A DNA stretch of 64,000 bases from Hsuehochloa calcarea (GCA_036346395.1 CM070604.1:434001-498000), one strand, 5' to 3'. Shown: positions 1 through 11,844, counted from the first letter of the stretch. Program-made: numbers and translations. Notes: generated by a model from the sequence alone, not told the origin.

Positions 1-70
1 CAACTAAATAATTACGATTAATTAATTACAAGGGTTAATTATTCAACCCTACAGTATAATTATGTAGTCG

Positions 71-386
71 TAATTAATTAACGCCCACCATGTAATTAAT
101 TACACTGGTTTAATTAATTAATTCTCGTCTGCGCCATTAGTTAATTAATCGTCGTCCGCGCCATGGTGGGGACTTCCCTCGTACTCGTACTACTAGTTAA
201 TTAATTAATTACACGAGTTTAATTAATCCTTAGTTTAATTATGACTAGCAATGATTAATTAAACCGTGTGATTAATTAATTAACTAGCAGTACGAGGGAA
301 ATCCCCACCGACGCCACCGTGGCGCAGACGATGATTAATTAATTAAATCAGTGTAATTAATTACACGGTGGAGTTTAATTAATAAC
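71..386. repeat. Long fold-back inverted repeat (MITE-like)
   Basis: Two arms pair as an imperfect inverted repeat: roughly 71-228 and 250-386, separated by about 20 bases. Both arms carry the same landmarks in mirrored order: a CCACC block, GTAATTAATTACACTG, GTCTGCGCCA, GGTGGGGA(C/T)TTCCCTCGTAC and CTAGTTAATTAA. The arms are rich in TTAATTAA. A partial third copy of the CACGGTGGGAGTTAATTAATT segment follows at about 397-421. No coding capacity is visible. A fold-back MITE is the simplest reading. Clear target duplications were not found, so the superfamily is unknown. Confidence 0.65.
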
Positions 387-2266
387 AACTAAAGAATTAC
401 ACGGTGGGAGTTAATTAATTGGTCGTAATTTAATTAGTTGCAATTATTTAGTTATAATTGATTAGTCAAAATTAATTAGTCCTAATCAATTTAATCGTGG
501 TTAATTATCCATGATTAATCTAGTTATAACTAATTATTCACAATTAATTCGTTGTTATTAATTAGTTCTAATTATTTAATTATAATTAATTAGCAGTAGG
601 TAGGAAGTCCCCTTGCGTGGCGAGGGGATAAGAAAAGTGGGTGACATTTTTGTCTTTAATCTCCGAAAGGGAGCTAAATTTACTATTTTACGTGCAAACA
701 GTGTTATTTAAACCAACAACTCGGGCAGATCCAGCATGTAAGCATTGGATCACGCTACTTGTTGAGACAGTAAAAATTCTCTTTAGAGAGATAACAAGCA
801 ATGATATCACTGTAGTTTTAAAAGTGATTCGGATGATATTTTCTCGTGAATCCGCCACAAGTGAACACTACTCCTAGTCTAGTGGTAGTAGAAATGTAGA
901 ATGGAATGGAGATGCATGCATGTTGAATGCTCCTATATCTTTCTTGTTCATATATTGGGGGGGACCTGTGTGTTGGTTTGGTGCAACATTACATCGCTCA
1001 CCTAGCCACCTGCACTGCAATGCATGCACCGGGGGGGGGGGGGTTGAAACCACCAGGCTGGCAGATTAGCACCTTTTTTCCCCTCTCTCAAGTCTCAGAT
1101 ACCAACAACAACATGAATGGTTAGACTTTCGGTAGATCAGATCTGGATCCCATCTCCTCCTTGCTGAATAACAGTGCCCACTTGTTGTGTTCCAACTTGC
1201 AACTTTTAGCAGGCACTAACTAGTATTTGTCAGCAGCCCCACACCTGTCAGCCGCGCCAGAAATCAGAATATATAAACGGGAAGTCCATATGCCGAGAAT
1301 GAAATGAATGGTACTGCCATTGTTGGACTACCTTGAACCTGCAGATGTGAGAAACACGCAACTCCATTTATCAAAAAAAAGTTAGTTACGTGAGTATACA
1401 TGCATGTTTTATGTACACAAACAGAAACAGCGTTGGTGTTTCTAGTACATAACTTTTGCATGCGTGTATGCTTCGGAGATCCATTCGTGTTGGAGCAAGT
1501 CAAGAACGATACATATATACATTCTTGAGATTCCTATCAGCCAATAGTTCTCATATATGTAATGTATAGCAGGGGGGCGGCATACAAGAATAAGATACAC
1601 CCCGTCTGTCTACTCGGCCGGAAAACTGACTGCTAGCTCTCCTTTAGTTAGTTGCTGCCCTCTAAAATCAGACAAAACGCCCAAATCGGTCTCCCCATCA
1701 GGCAAAACTCAGTTCAGACCAACCAACCTATATGCTTCGTTCCATTTCACCCAGTCCAGTCATCTCGTGTCCATCAATATCCATCCACTGGGCAACCAGA
1801 AGCAAACATTTCTTCTGCCAGGTACATGCAAAAGATGCATGTCCATGGTAGCATCAATCTGTGCAGTGCATAAGAGCTGGATGCAGCTCCTTACGGTAAG
1901 CAGCTACTGCTTCCCGTATTTGCCTACTGCCACAAGGCCAATGGTAGAGCTTGCTAGATTTTCGCAGTGTGCCTCCTTCCATCCATGCTGATCCAAATAG
2001 TACCCACATAACCAACGGTTAGGCATGTCTACAGCAAAACAATGCCAACATGTCCTCTATAGCATGGGAAAATCACACATTCACACATGAACATCAAAGT
2101 ATATAATCGTCGGATAAAATACTTCTCATCCACATAAAGGGAATATCATGTTCTAGGGTTATAAAAAAAAATTATAGGCACCCTAAGGACATCGGCAATA
2201 GAATCCAAAAACATTTTGAAAGTGGAATTGACACATTGCAAGGTCAATAGTCTTCTAAATTGACTG
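387..2266. other. Intergenic, no gene recognised
   Basis: AT-rich sequence with only short open frames that show no family resemblance. A run of 13 G occurs at 1031-1043. Several ATGCATGCA motifs, common in grass intergenic DNA, are scattered between 900 and 1450. No RNA gene was recognised. Confidence 0.6.
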
Positions 2267-2271
2267 CCTAT

Positions 2272-2668
2272 TGATGAATAAGTCCATCTTATGGTCTTTG
2301 TGGGGTAGACGCATGCAATGACTTTAAGGATGACATCTTGTTTATCGGCTTTAAGGACGACATCTTGGTATCATAGGACAAACATCTTTTTATCGACTTT
2401 AAGGACGACATCTTGATCATAGGGACAAAGATCTTGTTATCGACTTTTTAAGGACAAAGATCTTGGTGTCATAGGATGACATCTTAGACTAGCATCTTAG
2501 CATATACTTGGTGGTTGGCGACTTATAAATATGTATCCCCAACCCTCGAGTTGGCATGGCATTGTGTTAGAAATAAACAAAGAAAAATTGCCTCATCTCC
2601 AAGTGTCATCCTCTCCATGAGAGTAAGGATCTTGCTAACACCAACAAGAAGAGTCCAAATGAGTAACA
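2272..2668 (+). repeat. 5' LTR of the copia element
   Basis: 397 bases, starting TGATGAATAAG and ending GAGTAACA. The U3 part holds about four tandem copies of a 40-50-base unit built from CGACTTTAAGGATGACATCTTG and CATAGGA. A TATA-like CTTATAAATATG lies at about 2521-2532. The last about 140 bases are nearly identical to the 3' LTR, whereas the tandem-repeat part differs by indels. Confidence 0.9.
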
Positions 2669-2670
2669 AG

Positions 2671-2682
2671 TGGTATCGAGCC
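2671..2682 (+). other. Primer-binding site (tRNA-Met type)
   Basis: TGGTATCGAGCC lies two bases after the LTR end. It resembles the plant copia primer-binding site TGGTATCAGAGC, which is complementary to the 3' end of initiator tRNA-Met. Confidence 0.8.
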
Positions 2683-3329
2683 TTACTATCCTGTAGCTTG
2701 AGCATCTCTTGCTCATCTCGGTCTCGACCTCGCGGCATTGACCGTGCAGCGGCGGCTCATTGTCCTCGCTCGCTCTCTCGGAGGAGGCGGCGGCTCGTCG
2801 AAGCAACCTCTCTCCACGCAATGCCCCCGATAGCGCGCCATGTCCGCAGGCGATCTCGGCCTTCGATCGCCTCGAGCACTCGGCGTCGTGACGGCAGAAG
2901 CTTCGCCAGCAACGAGCAGCCATGTGGCAGCGGCAGAGATCACCAGCGGAAAAAGCGTCAAGGTGGTAAGCGGCGGCGCGGGCAAAGCGGAGAGCGGAGG
3001 AAGCGGCGGCGGCGGCAGATCTGGCGCGGCAAGAAGAATGAGGTCAAGGTTTTTGCGGCAAGAAAAAGCTCCATCTCTGCTGATGATGGCAAGCCGACAG
3101 CGGACCTTGAGCCGGCCGGAAAGGGAAGCGGCATGAGCGGCAGCGCGATGGGCGATTTGCGCGCCATGAGCGCGGTGGCGGCCAGACAGTAGCGGACGCG
3201 GCGGTGGCGCTCTGGAGGAGGCGCAGACGGCGGCGGCGTCTGGTCGACGAGAGCACGGCCTTCCACAGCAACGCGCTCTCTCCCGTGCGGTGCGTGGTCA
3301 CCACGGTACCAGTGTCGTCGAGGGCGTCG

Positions 3330-4290
3330 GCCCGGTGGCGGTGGCCTACCTCACCAAGACCAACTATGTCGAGTGGGGTTGCGGTGATGAGGTAAAACTC
3401 CAGTCGCGGCATATGTGGGATGCGATCCGGTGACGGCGGCGTCGACCACGACCGGGATCGACGGCGCTGGATGCTCTCATCACTGCGATCCGCCGAGATG
3501 CGCTCGCTACCAACAAGCGGATCGCCAAAGAGGCTTGGGACGCCATCGCTGAAGACGATCGGCAGCCGGCGCGCCCGCAAGTCTACATTGCAGGCACTTC
3601 GCACGGAGTGGGAGCACTTGGCCTTCAAGCCGGTGAGGGCGTGGATGACTTTGTTCTCCGTCTCAACACTCTGTTGCAAAAGGCAGTGCGATTCGGCGAC
3701 GACACCTACGGCGAGGAGAGAGCTGTGGAAAAGCTCTTCCGCTGCGTCCCCGAGAAGTACAAGCAGACGGCTCGCTCGATCGAGTCTCTGCTGGATCTCT
3801 CCACGATGACAATCGAGGAGGCGTTGGGTCGCCTCAAGGTTGTTTGGCGATGAGCCACATCGCTCTCGGGACCCGTCTCCATTGGCGGAAGCTCCTCCTC
3901 GCTCGGGAGCGATGGGTCGCGGCCAAAGTGGCGAGGAAGAAGGGAGTCTTCTTCCACGACAGTGGCCGCAAGCATGGTAAGCGCGCAAGCGCGCAAAACG
4001 CCAAGCATGGGCGCGAGGACGTCTTAGGGTAATGATCGTGGGCGCCAGTGGCGCCACGGCAAGCAAAAGCCAAGACGAGACGACTCTTGCCACAAGCTGC
4101 GGCAAGCTTGGTCATTGGGCGAGGATTGTCGGCGACCACGACGCGGCGAGCCAGCGTCGCCTGAGCGGAGGAGGAGGAGCGGTGGCTCTGTTCATTGCTC
4201 ATGCGAGCATCGAACTACCTCCGGCCGCCGGCCATGATGGCTCTCTCCGCCTTGCGAGCCAAAAGCACATGCCTCCTCGGCTCTGACTCA
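3330..4290 (+). pseudogene. copia gag, frameshifted
   Basis: Gag is recognised from TKTNYVEW and HMWDAI (about 3355-3425), the DALITAIRRDAL segment (about 3470), DDFVLRLNTLL (about 3640), and RSIESLLDLSTMTIEEALGRL near 3770-3838. A zinc-knuckle remnant CGKLGHWAR sits near 4098-4125. These segments lie in different frames, so several insertions and deletions separate them. Gag would form the particle shell of the retroelement. This copy cannot make an intact protein. Confidence 0.8.
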
Positions 4291-4339
4291 AGAACGACAA
4301 GGCCGACGGGTGGTGCCTTGACACCGCGCCGCCCATCAC

Positions 4340-7300
4340 ATGACCGGTCGACGGAGTTCTTCGCCGAGTTTGACTCTAGCGTCCGAGGCTCCGTCAAGTT
4401 TGGGGCGCCCGCGTGGAAATCAAGGCGTCGGCTCCGTCATCTTCACCACCGTGTCGGTGAGCACGGGTTGCTCACGGCGTCTACTACATCCCGATCTGCG
4501 CAACTCCATCATCGACTTGGGACGGTGGATGAGAACGGCTCGCGTGTCGAGATCGAGCGCGAAGTCTTCGCGGATTTGGGATCTTCGCCGCCTTCTTGCC
4601 AAGGTAACGGGCGCAAACCGACTCTACATTCTTCACGTGCGGTGGCACAACCCTCTGTCTCATTGCTCGTCGGGACGACGAGGCGCGTGGCGATAACCGC
4701 AGCTTTGGGCACCTTCACCGAGGCCCTGGCGGCTCGGTGCCATGGAAATGGTGCGAGGCTGCCGTGCCTTGACCATGTGGAGCGATTCTGCGGCGTCGTG
4801 TGTTGATGAAGCGAGGCGACTCCTTTCCCCGGCGAGCGAGTTTAGGAGCCAAGGAGAGGCTCGAGCTCGTGCGGGACTTGTGTGGCCCGTGGCCGCCACA
4901 CGGGAGAGACGACGCTACTTCTGTTGCTTGTCGACGATCTCTCCCGCTACATGTGGGTGATGGTCCTCGGCGGCAAGGAGAGGTGCGGACGCCATCAGCG
5001 ACGCAGTCGCTGCGGAGGCGAGCGCGTCCGCAGCCGCTGCAGCGTCTTTGCGCCACAACGGCGGCGAATTCACGGCGGCCGGTGAATTCACGTCGATCTT
5101 CTGCGATGAGGGCATTCAGCGCCACTACTCGCTAGCCGTCTGACCGCAGCAGAAGCGGTGTCGTCGGCAGCGCAACCCAGACGGTTGTGGGGATGGCTCG
5201 GCCCTCCTCAGCGAGAGGGATCTGCGGCATCTTCGGGGAAGCGGCGGTGGTGGCCGTCTACATCCTCAACCGCTCGCCTACCAAGGCGCTTCGATGGCGG
5301 GGACGCCGACGAGGCTTAGCATGGGCGCATAGCCGGCGGTCTCCCACTTGCGGGTCTTGGCTCCCTCGCGTTCGCCAAGGAGCTTGGTTACATCAGTAAG
5401 CTCGGCAGCGAGAGCACTCGGAGTGTTCATCGGCCACGCGGAGGCTCGAAGGCCTACCGCATCCTCGATCTGTCACCTGCAGCGTCCGCATCTCGCGTGG
5501 CGTTGTGTTCGACGAAGCGAGGCGGGCGTGGGACAAGGCGGTGGGCGAGCGGTTCGACCGACTCTCGGGGACTTTGTTGTCGACTCGTCCATTTCGAGAA
5601 GGCGGGAGCTAGCGGCTCGTCTTCATCGAGCTCGTCCACCTCGACACCTTGCTCGCCACGGCTCGGCCGAGCTCCACCACCTTCGCCGACCGGCCACGCC
5701 ACGCTCTCCGCACCGGCTCACCGCTCTCTCGCACGGAGGCCACACCACGGGATCGGCCCGATAGCCGGTCCCACGGCAAGCGGCGCATGGTGAAGTTCGC
5801 TACTCATTGTCTCACGCGAGGACCGCGTCGGCGCTACCACGACGAGCGAGCCTCTACGCTTATCGTACCATGGACAACATCCTCGGCGGCGGCCCGTCCA
5901 CGGCTGGCGCAAAGACGACTTGGCGGGCTGCGCTTGGCGCGGCGACGACGGCGAGCCTCGTTCCTTCGCCAGAAGGAGGAAGACGCGGCATGGCGTGTCG
6001 CGATGAAGCGAGAGATGGCCGCCGCCGAGCGGAAGCCGGGCGTGGGGTGGCGGATCTTCTGCCGATCACCGGCGATCACCCTTAAGTGGGTGTTCAAGGT
6101 GAAGCGGGATAAGCCGGCGCCATCATCAAGCACAAGGCTCGCTTGGTGGCACGAGGTTTCATGCAGCGAGAGGGTCGACTTCGATGGCGCCGCACCGTCG
6201 CGCGCATGGAGTCCGTTCGTCTTCCTCGCACTTGCGGTACCAGGGAGGATTGGCGCGTCCATCACATGGACGTCAAGTCCGCCTTCCTCAAGCGGCGACT
6301 TGAAGGAGGAGGCCTACGTCCGTCACCGCCGGGATTCGTCATCCCCGACAAGGAGGCAAGGTTCTCACGCTGCGCAAGGCCCTATGGCTTGCGGCGAGCA
6401 CCACGAGCATGGAACGCTAAGTTGGACTCCACCTCAAGCAAATGGGGTTCCAGCAGAGCGCACACGAGGCGGCGGCGGTCATCGCGGGGCAAAGCGGCAA
6501 CACCTGGCGGTGGGCGTCTCGTCGACGACTGTTGATCACCGGCTCCAAGGAGGCCGAGGTCGAGGAGTTCAAGGCGGAGATGAAGACCGCCTTCGGATGA
6601 GCGACTTGGGCTCCTCTCCTTCTACAGGGATCGAGGTCCACGGGATGACTCCAGATCTCTCTTGGCGGACCGCCACGCCAGCGCCTGCCGTCGAGGTGGC
6701 GGGCTTACCGATCGCAACCCGCCGACCACACTCCTATGGAGGAGAGGTGAAGTCGAGTCGTGAGAGCACGGCGGAGGAGGTGGGCGCGACGAAGATCGGG
6801 CGATCGTGGGCGACCTTCGCTACCTCGTCCCCACAGCGTCAGTTGGCGTTCGGCCGTCGGCTCGTCGGTCGGTTCATCAATGACCGACGGCGAGCATCGC
6901 CAGGCCGTGAAGAGGATCCTCCGCTACGTTGCGGGCACCTCCGACTACGGCTTGCACTACCCGAGGTGTCGGCCGTGGCGCGACTTCATCCGAATGGCGA
7001 CAGCGACCACGCAGCGACATCGACACCAAAGAAGAGCACAAGCGGGATTCTCTTCTTCCTCGGCAAGTGCCTCGTTAGTGGGCGATCGATCAAGCGGCGG
7101 TGGTGGCCTGTCAATTGTGAGGCCGAGTACATAGCGGCTTCCACCGCTTCGACTCAGCGCCCGGCTTGCTCGATCGCTTGGTGATCTCCCGGCGAGACAC
7201 GAGCGGTGGCTCTCGGGGTGGGAAGGCAAGTCCGCTCTGGCTCGCCAAGAACCCCGTTTTCCTGAACGAGCAAGCATATCCGGGTGAAGTACCACTTCAT

Positions 7301-7396
7301 CCGAATTTGTTTGGATGAAGGCGACATCAAGGCGAGCTACATCAACACCATCGATCGACTTGCGGACACCTTCACCAAGCCTCTTGGGAGGTAAAA
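4340..7396 (+). pseudogene. copia pol (protease, integrase, RT, RNase H), frameshifted
   Basis: Ordered pol landmarks in shifting frames: a protease-region remnant EFFAEFDSSVRGSVKFGA (about 4352-4405), integrase LLVDDLSRYMWVMV (about 4925), YILNRSPTKAL (about 5260), RT WVFKVKRDK (about 6089), LVARGFMQREG (about 6143), HHMDVKSAFLK (about 6260), PRAWNAKLD (about 6400), and RNase H-side segments including the copia C-terminal TFTKPLGR (about 7367-7391). Frame breaks occur every few tens of bases. Many are one- or two-base losses or gains, whereas substitutions within each matching block are few. The enzyme would have copied and integrated the element; this copy is dead. Confidence 0.85.
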
Positions 7397-7467
7397 TTCC
7401 TCGAGCTCGTTCTAGGATCGGGATGGTTCAACTCTCCCACAAGACGACGCACAAGACTTAGGGAGAA

Positions 7468-7869
7468 TGATGAATAAGTCCTGTACTATGGTCTTTGTGG
7501 GGTAGGGCACATGCAGACTTTAAGGACAAATGACATCTTTTTATCGACTTTAAGGATGACATCTTGGTCATCATAGGATGACATCTTCTTGATCGACTTT
7601 AAGGATGACATCTTGTTGTCATAGGATGACATCTTGATTTATCGACTTTAAGGATGACATCTTGACCGTCATAGAATGACATCTTAGACTAGCATCTTAG
7701 CATATACTTGGCTGGTTGGCAGCCTATAAATATGTATCCCCAACCCCTCAGGTTGGCATGGCATTGTGTTAGAAATAAACAAAGAAAAATTGCCTCATCT
7801 CCAAGTGTCATCCTCTCCATGAGAGTAAGGATCTTGCTAACACCAACAGCAAGAGTCCAGCGAGTAACA
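7468..7869 (+). repeat. 3' LTR of the copia element
   Basis: 402 bases, the same TG...CA boundaries and U3 tandem repeats as the 5' LTR, preceded by the polypurine tract and followed by the CCTAT target duplication. Confidence 0.9.
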
Positions 7870-7874
7870 CCTAT

Positions 7875-8717
7875 AATGTGCCACTATGCTCATGCATGGT
7901 GATGTTAGCTTTTCAGCCTATAGTATTATAAAAAGTGTGCACATAAATGGCTATCAATTTGGAAAGTAACATTGGTATCAATGAACAAACTATTTGAAAG
8001 AGCATTCATTAATGCCCATGACCATGAATATGGTAAACTACCAACAATTAAAGTTAGGAAAGCCCTAAATAGCATAACTATTTAAATGACACGTTTTAGA
8101 TTGAAGGAGGGTCAGAAACTCACATTCTAAAATCGTAGCTGTTGAAATTAGGATGTAAGAACCAATGGAAAAACACTACGGCATCAATCATGTAGCGTCT
8201 TTGTTAGATCCCTTTGATAATCAATGATCCCATTTTTGTCAGGAAAGCAATCAATTCTGCGGTAGTTATATTAAGAGAAGAGTCCCTACCTATTATTGTC
8301 AGTCCTCCCAAATTTTAAGAACTAAACATATTTGTACCATAAAAGAGCAAAGGGGTCATTTACTCATGGGAAGACAGTAGCTAGTAGCTACAAGTTTAAC
8401 ATGCGAATCGCCATTGGTTTCATTGCACCATTCATAAGAATGATATGTATGACTTGTAACTACACTAATTTGTCACGATCTCTACCATCGCTGGCATAAA
8501 ATGGGAAGCGCAAAATAGAAGTAATTCGGTAGAAATACACAATAACTTATGTACCATAAAGCAAGCACATTTATAAAAAATCAAATCAAAGGTGGGGATC
8601 TACCGAGAGAGATTACCTCCTCTCCCTGTTTGTCCAAACAGTAATTTCAACATACAAAATCTCACAACAAGCATAGCTAAGACTGTCAAGCATCTGCCAA
8701 CTATAAGCTAAGGTACC
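7875..8717. other. Intergenic / 3' flank of the reverse-strand gene
   Basis: AT-rich sequence with no recognisable gene. The right part probably contains the 3' UTR of the gene read on the reverse strand that stops at 8718. Confidence 0.5.
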
Positions 8718-9845
8718 TCAGTAATCAGCTTTCACGGAAGCAGAGGTTTCAGCTGCCGAAGTCGAGGAACAAACGTTGTGCAACATCTTGCTGTCAGAAA
8801 AGCAGTGTGATGTTTTCAACTTCTTGAACTTCCATACAGATGTAATCTTCATCGACACCAAACCATCACCGGGGGCCTTTGCATCTGCATGACTCACTCG
8901 CTTTTCTGCGCCATTTGACTTTGATTTATCATATCCTATAGAATCTACAGAGGTTCCTGTCTCTTTGGGCTCTTCTGTTTCTTTACTATTATGTTGGTTC
9001 AAAAGCAGTTCCTTTCTCTTGATCTTCACCGTCCGACCAGTGCTTAAGTTTCCAATTCTAACTCCATTACCAGCAATATCCCTACTCCTTCCGGTGTGCC
9101 TAGAAGAGTCTTCACCATCATCGAGACCCTCATGCTCGGAAAATGGAACAGCTCTCTCCCTAGATTTCCCTAGGGAGCATCCATTAATTAACCCGCCAAC
9201 CTCAACCACAATTGGCGTGTGAGTTGAAGAACCGTTGCAAGCATCACCCCCACCCTCACCAGGGCATCCATCTTTCCCAGCACCGGCGGTGCGGGGCCTC
9301 TTTGGTCCAGTGTAAGAATTCCGCTGTGAGCTATTCATTGCATGGTGCAATTTCCGAGCGATCTCTTCATCGGACTCCTTGCTCCTACGAGTCTTGGGAG
9401 CATCCCCTATAGCTCCTTTCCCCTCTACCAGCCCATTGGGCTTATACAAGAGCTTGACCTGGACATGCTTCTTCCTCGATTTCGCCTTGAGCTGGCGGCC
9501 ATTTCTCGATGCGCCGGCCCTGGAAATGGAATCGAGAAACTCCATAGCAGTCCGGACAGCGGCCCTAGCCTTGGCAGCGGCAGACGCCTTCTCTGCAGCG
9601 GCGGCCCGGGCAGCCACGGCAGCATTGACAGCAGCCGAGGCGGCCGATCTCGCGGCCTCGATGATCTCTTCGGGCGAGGATGACGAGTTTGCGGAGCCCA
9701 TCATCTCGCGGAGGCGGGCGCCGAGGTCACCGGAAACGAGCGGGGACGGGAGCGGCTCAACATCGCAGGGCGTGGCCGCCGTCCTGAATCCGGCGAGCAG
9801 GCGCTTGCGGGGCGGCAAGTGGGTGTTCAGATCCGACGGTTCCAT
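8718..9845 (-). CDS. Conserved plant protein of unknown function, basic, nuclear-type
   Basis: Uninterrupted reverse-strand frame of about 375 residues, starting at the ATG of MEPSDLNTHLPPRKRLLAGF. The frame stays open 25 codons further upstream (to 9920), but that part lacks similar character and probably lies in the 5' UTR or an intron. The N-terminal LNTHLPPRKRLLAG looks like a conserved plant motif with a basic cluster. Next come a long alanine-rich helix (EEIIEAARSAASAAV and onward, about residues 60-110), a lysine/arginine-rich middle, and a C-terminal SMKITSVWKFKKLK segment. No enzyme motif, membrane segment or signal peptide is seen. A GT donor at 10101-10102 (reverse strand, AAG|GTAGGG) suggests a leader exon to about 10260. 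I do not recognise the family well enough to name a function. Confidence 0.75.
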   Translation of the reverse strand: MEPSDLNTHLPPRKRLLAGFRTAATPCDVEPLPSPLVSGDLGARLREMMGSANSSSSPEEIIEAARSAASAAVNAAVAARAAAAEKASAAAKARAAVRTAMEFLDSISRAGASRNGRQLKAKSRKKHVQVKLLYKPNGLVEGKGAIGDAPKTRRSKESDEEIARKLHHAMNSSQRNSYTGPKRPRTAGAGKDGCPGEGGGDACNGSSTHTPIVVEVGGLINGCSLGKSRERAVPFSEHEGLDDGEDSSRHTGRSRDIAGNGVRIGNLSTGRTVKIKRKELLLNQHNSKETEEPKETGTSVDSIGYDKSKSNGAEKRVSHADAKAPGDGLVSMKITSVWKFKKLKTSHCFSDSKMLHNVCSSTSAAETSASVKADY

Positions 9846-10865
9846 TTCTAGATCAGAAGCCCCACAATTCCTCCAACCGCATAGATCATCCGATTGAGCC
9901 AACAGGATTATTACATCCAATCGGCAACAGGATCAGCTAAATAAATCTCTACATCTCAGGCATGCCCTAGCAAGGAATAAAAATAAAAATCGCTCCTTTA
10001 GCATAACAAACACCGAAATTTGCATCGAATTGGGTCGGGAGACGCGCATGTACAGCTGAATTGGGTAGAGAGGGGAAGGGGGGTTGGGGTGAGAAACCCT
10101 ACCTTGGGGGCGCGGATTGGATAGAGATCGGTGCGGATTTGTGTGGTATGAGGAGGCCGGCGTGTTGCCTTGTTGTGACTTTGTGAGGAGGGGGGGAAGA
10201 GGAGAAGAGCAGGGGGCAGAATCCCAAAACCCAAGTTTATTCAGGGAGTGGACGCTGGATGGCTCTTCTATATTGTCCGCAATTTTTTTTCCTCCCCTCC
10301 CTGTCCCTGGTGAGACGAAATCTTCCCAGTAACCTTTACAACGTCAACGCCACACATTTTTCCTCCTCTCTTTCTTTCCATTTTAACTGCCCTTAATTTT
10401 CTAAAGATAACACCGATAATTTATTAATTATAAAATATCGTTATAAAGAGTCTCCAAATGGACTCCGGTACACCTTAATCTAAGGCTTTGGGATTTTCAT
10501 GCTGCTGCTGTCTGTCTGTCTGTAATTCAGAGTACTAGGTAAGGTTCTAATTCTTTGGTTTATACATTGCATGCTAGAGAGTACTCCCATTTCTCTTGAC
10601 GGCATTGCAGTGAGGATCGTCTTCTCAAAATGAATGGCAAAGAGGTTTCTCGACCACGCGCAGATCTTCGTTGGAACATCACATGGGTCAATAGATGTAC
10701 ATTAAAGTTTTTTTTGTGCAAAACAAACCCAGCATATAGTAGGTGTATTAACTATATATACCAACATTGTGCTCAATACGTTGTATTTCAATCCACAAGT
10801 AATCTCAATCCATTCTACAACCTCCCTCTCCAACTCAATACTCCCCTGCACGTGGCCCAAGTTCC
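9846..10865 (-). promoter_or_regulatory. Leader/promoter side of the 8.7-9.8 kb gene, then intergenic
   Basis: On the reverse strand 9846-10102 probably holds a 5' UTR intron, 10103 to about 10260 a GC-rich leader exon, and the sequence beyond it the promoter. From about 10400 to 10865 nothing recognisable is seen. The leader exon is inferred from the splice donor alone. Confidence 0.4.
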
Positions 10866-10873
10866 CAACAACC

Positions 10874-11844
10874 CAGTGGCGAAGCCAGGAATTTAGTGTT
10901 GGGGGTGCACATACAAAGTAATACCGGGTACGATTAGTTTAAACAAAGAAATAAACTACCGGTTGAGGAAAAAAATTCACAGCCTAGCGATAGACCCGGT
11001 TACCGGTGGTTACCAGAATTTTTGGATTTATTTCGGCCGAAATTTTCGAATCAAAATTTGATTTTTTTTTTGTGAACTTCAAACAAAAAATGCATAGCCA
11101 AGGTTCGAACCCAAAACCAACCTCTTCCAGACTAAGCGTGTTTGCACTATTGTGTTTGCATATGGTTACAAATTTTTTTTATATTTGTCAAAAAAAAACT
11201 AGCAAATCTGAATTTTTTTTGGCCAGTTGAAAATTTTACCAGATGGGTCCGGTAAATCCAATTTTCATCGGTAACCGCCGAAATTTCATCGAAAAAGTTT
11301 TCCCTGGTTCAAACTACACATCGCCCAATGAAGCCAGGAATTTGCCCTTTAGAAGTAAAAAACATCAAGAAAAAAAGAACAAAGGAAATTGTCTACTTGT
11401 ATTTTTCGTATGTCATTACTATAGTAATCAATTTGGAAAATAACTTGCATAATAATATGAATGTGAGAAAAATGGAAGTTGCTCCATGCGTATATGCGAT
11501 TGTAGCTAGCCGAGATGACACCACAACAGGAACAAAAGGCTGCACGGAGAACCGAAACATTTCGTCGGAACAGATGCCAAAAGTCTTCATTAGCTTCTAC
11601 AACTAGTTTTTTTTGTGATAATACTCTCTGTGATCGATTGTACAATGACTTAGGAAGGTGTGGGTGCGGATGCCTCAGTGCCTAACGACTTGCTCTAGTT
11701 GGTAGTCTGATGGGCTGAATTGTTGAAATGATCAGTCCAAATGTCCAACTACTGAGTGCTTATACCTAGTAAAAAAAATATTTTTGACCATTTATTTTTT
11801 GGGGGTGCCCGTGCACCAGGGGCACCCCCCTGGCGCCGCCCATG
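10874..11844. mobile_element. Non-autonomous hAT-type DNA transposon
   Basis: A 971-bp element flanked by an exact 8-bp duplication CAACAACC (10866-10873 and 11845-11852), the size expected for hAT transposase. The imperfect terminal inverted repeats start CAGTGGCGAAGCCAGG and, reading in from the other end, CATGGGCGGCGCCAGG. GGGGGTGC blocks sit inside both ends. The interior carries no transposase-like frame. It contains a fold-back-like section (about 10990-11300, with GGTTACCAG and GGTAACCGCCGAAATTT) that may be a nested element. Confidence 0.8.

Larger units (their letters stand above)
2272..7869 (+). mobile_element. Ty1-copia LTR retrotransposon, full length but coding-defective
   Basis: Complete structure. 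The 5' LTR is 2272-2668 and the 3' LTR is 7468-7869, both TG...CA. A perfect 5-bp target duplication CCTAT lies at 2267-2271 and 7870-7874. A primer-binding site resembling initiator tRNA-Met (TGGTATCGAGCC) begins at 2671, and a polypurine tract (TTAGGGAGAA) ends at 7467. The domain order gag, zinc knuckle, protease, integrase, RT, RNase H is copia order. Every domain is broken by many small indels, so no continuous polyprotein exists. The interior is strikingly GC- and CpG-rich. Confidence 0.93.

Noticed and set aside
2515..2668. Start of a possible protein in the LTR
   Set aside because: The sequence is LTR R/U5 repeated at 7708-7869, so the frame is not a gene.
3044..4105. 353-codon reverse-strand open frame in the copia interior
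   Set aside because: Arg/Ser/Pro-rich shadow of the plus-strand gag region, with no domain.
5649..7184. 511-codon open frame
   Set aside because: It runs through the broken copia pol, with short true RT or RNase H blocks appearing only in passing. GC-rich DNA lacks stops, so long frames arise by chance.
11100..11115. GGTTCGAACCC, resembling a tRNA T-loop or SINE B box
   Set aside because: No A box, acceptor stem or cloverleaf around it, and it lies inside the hAT element.
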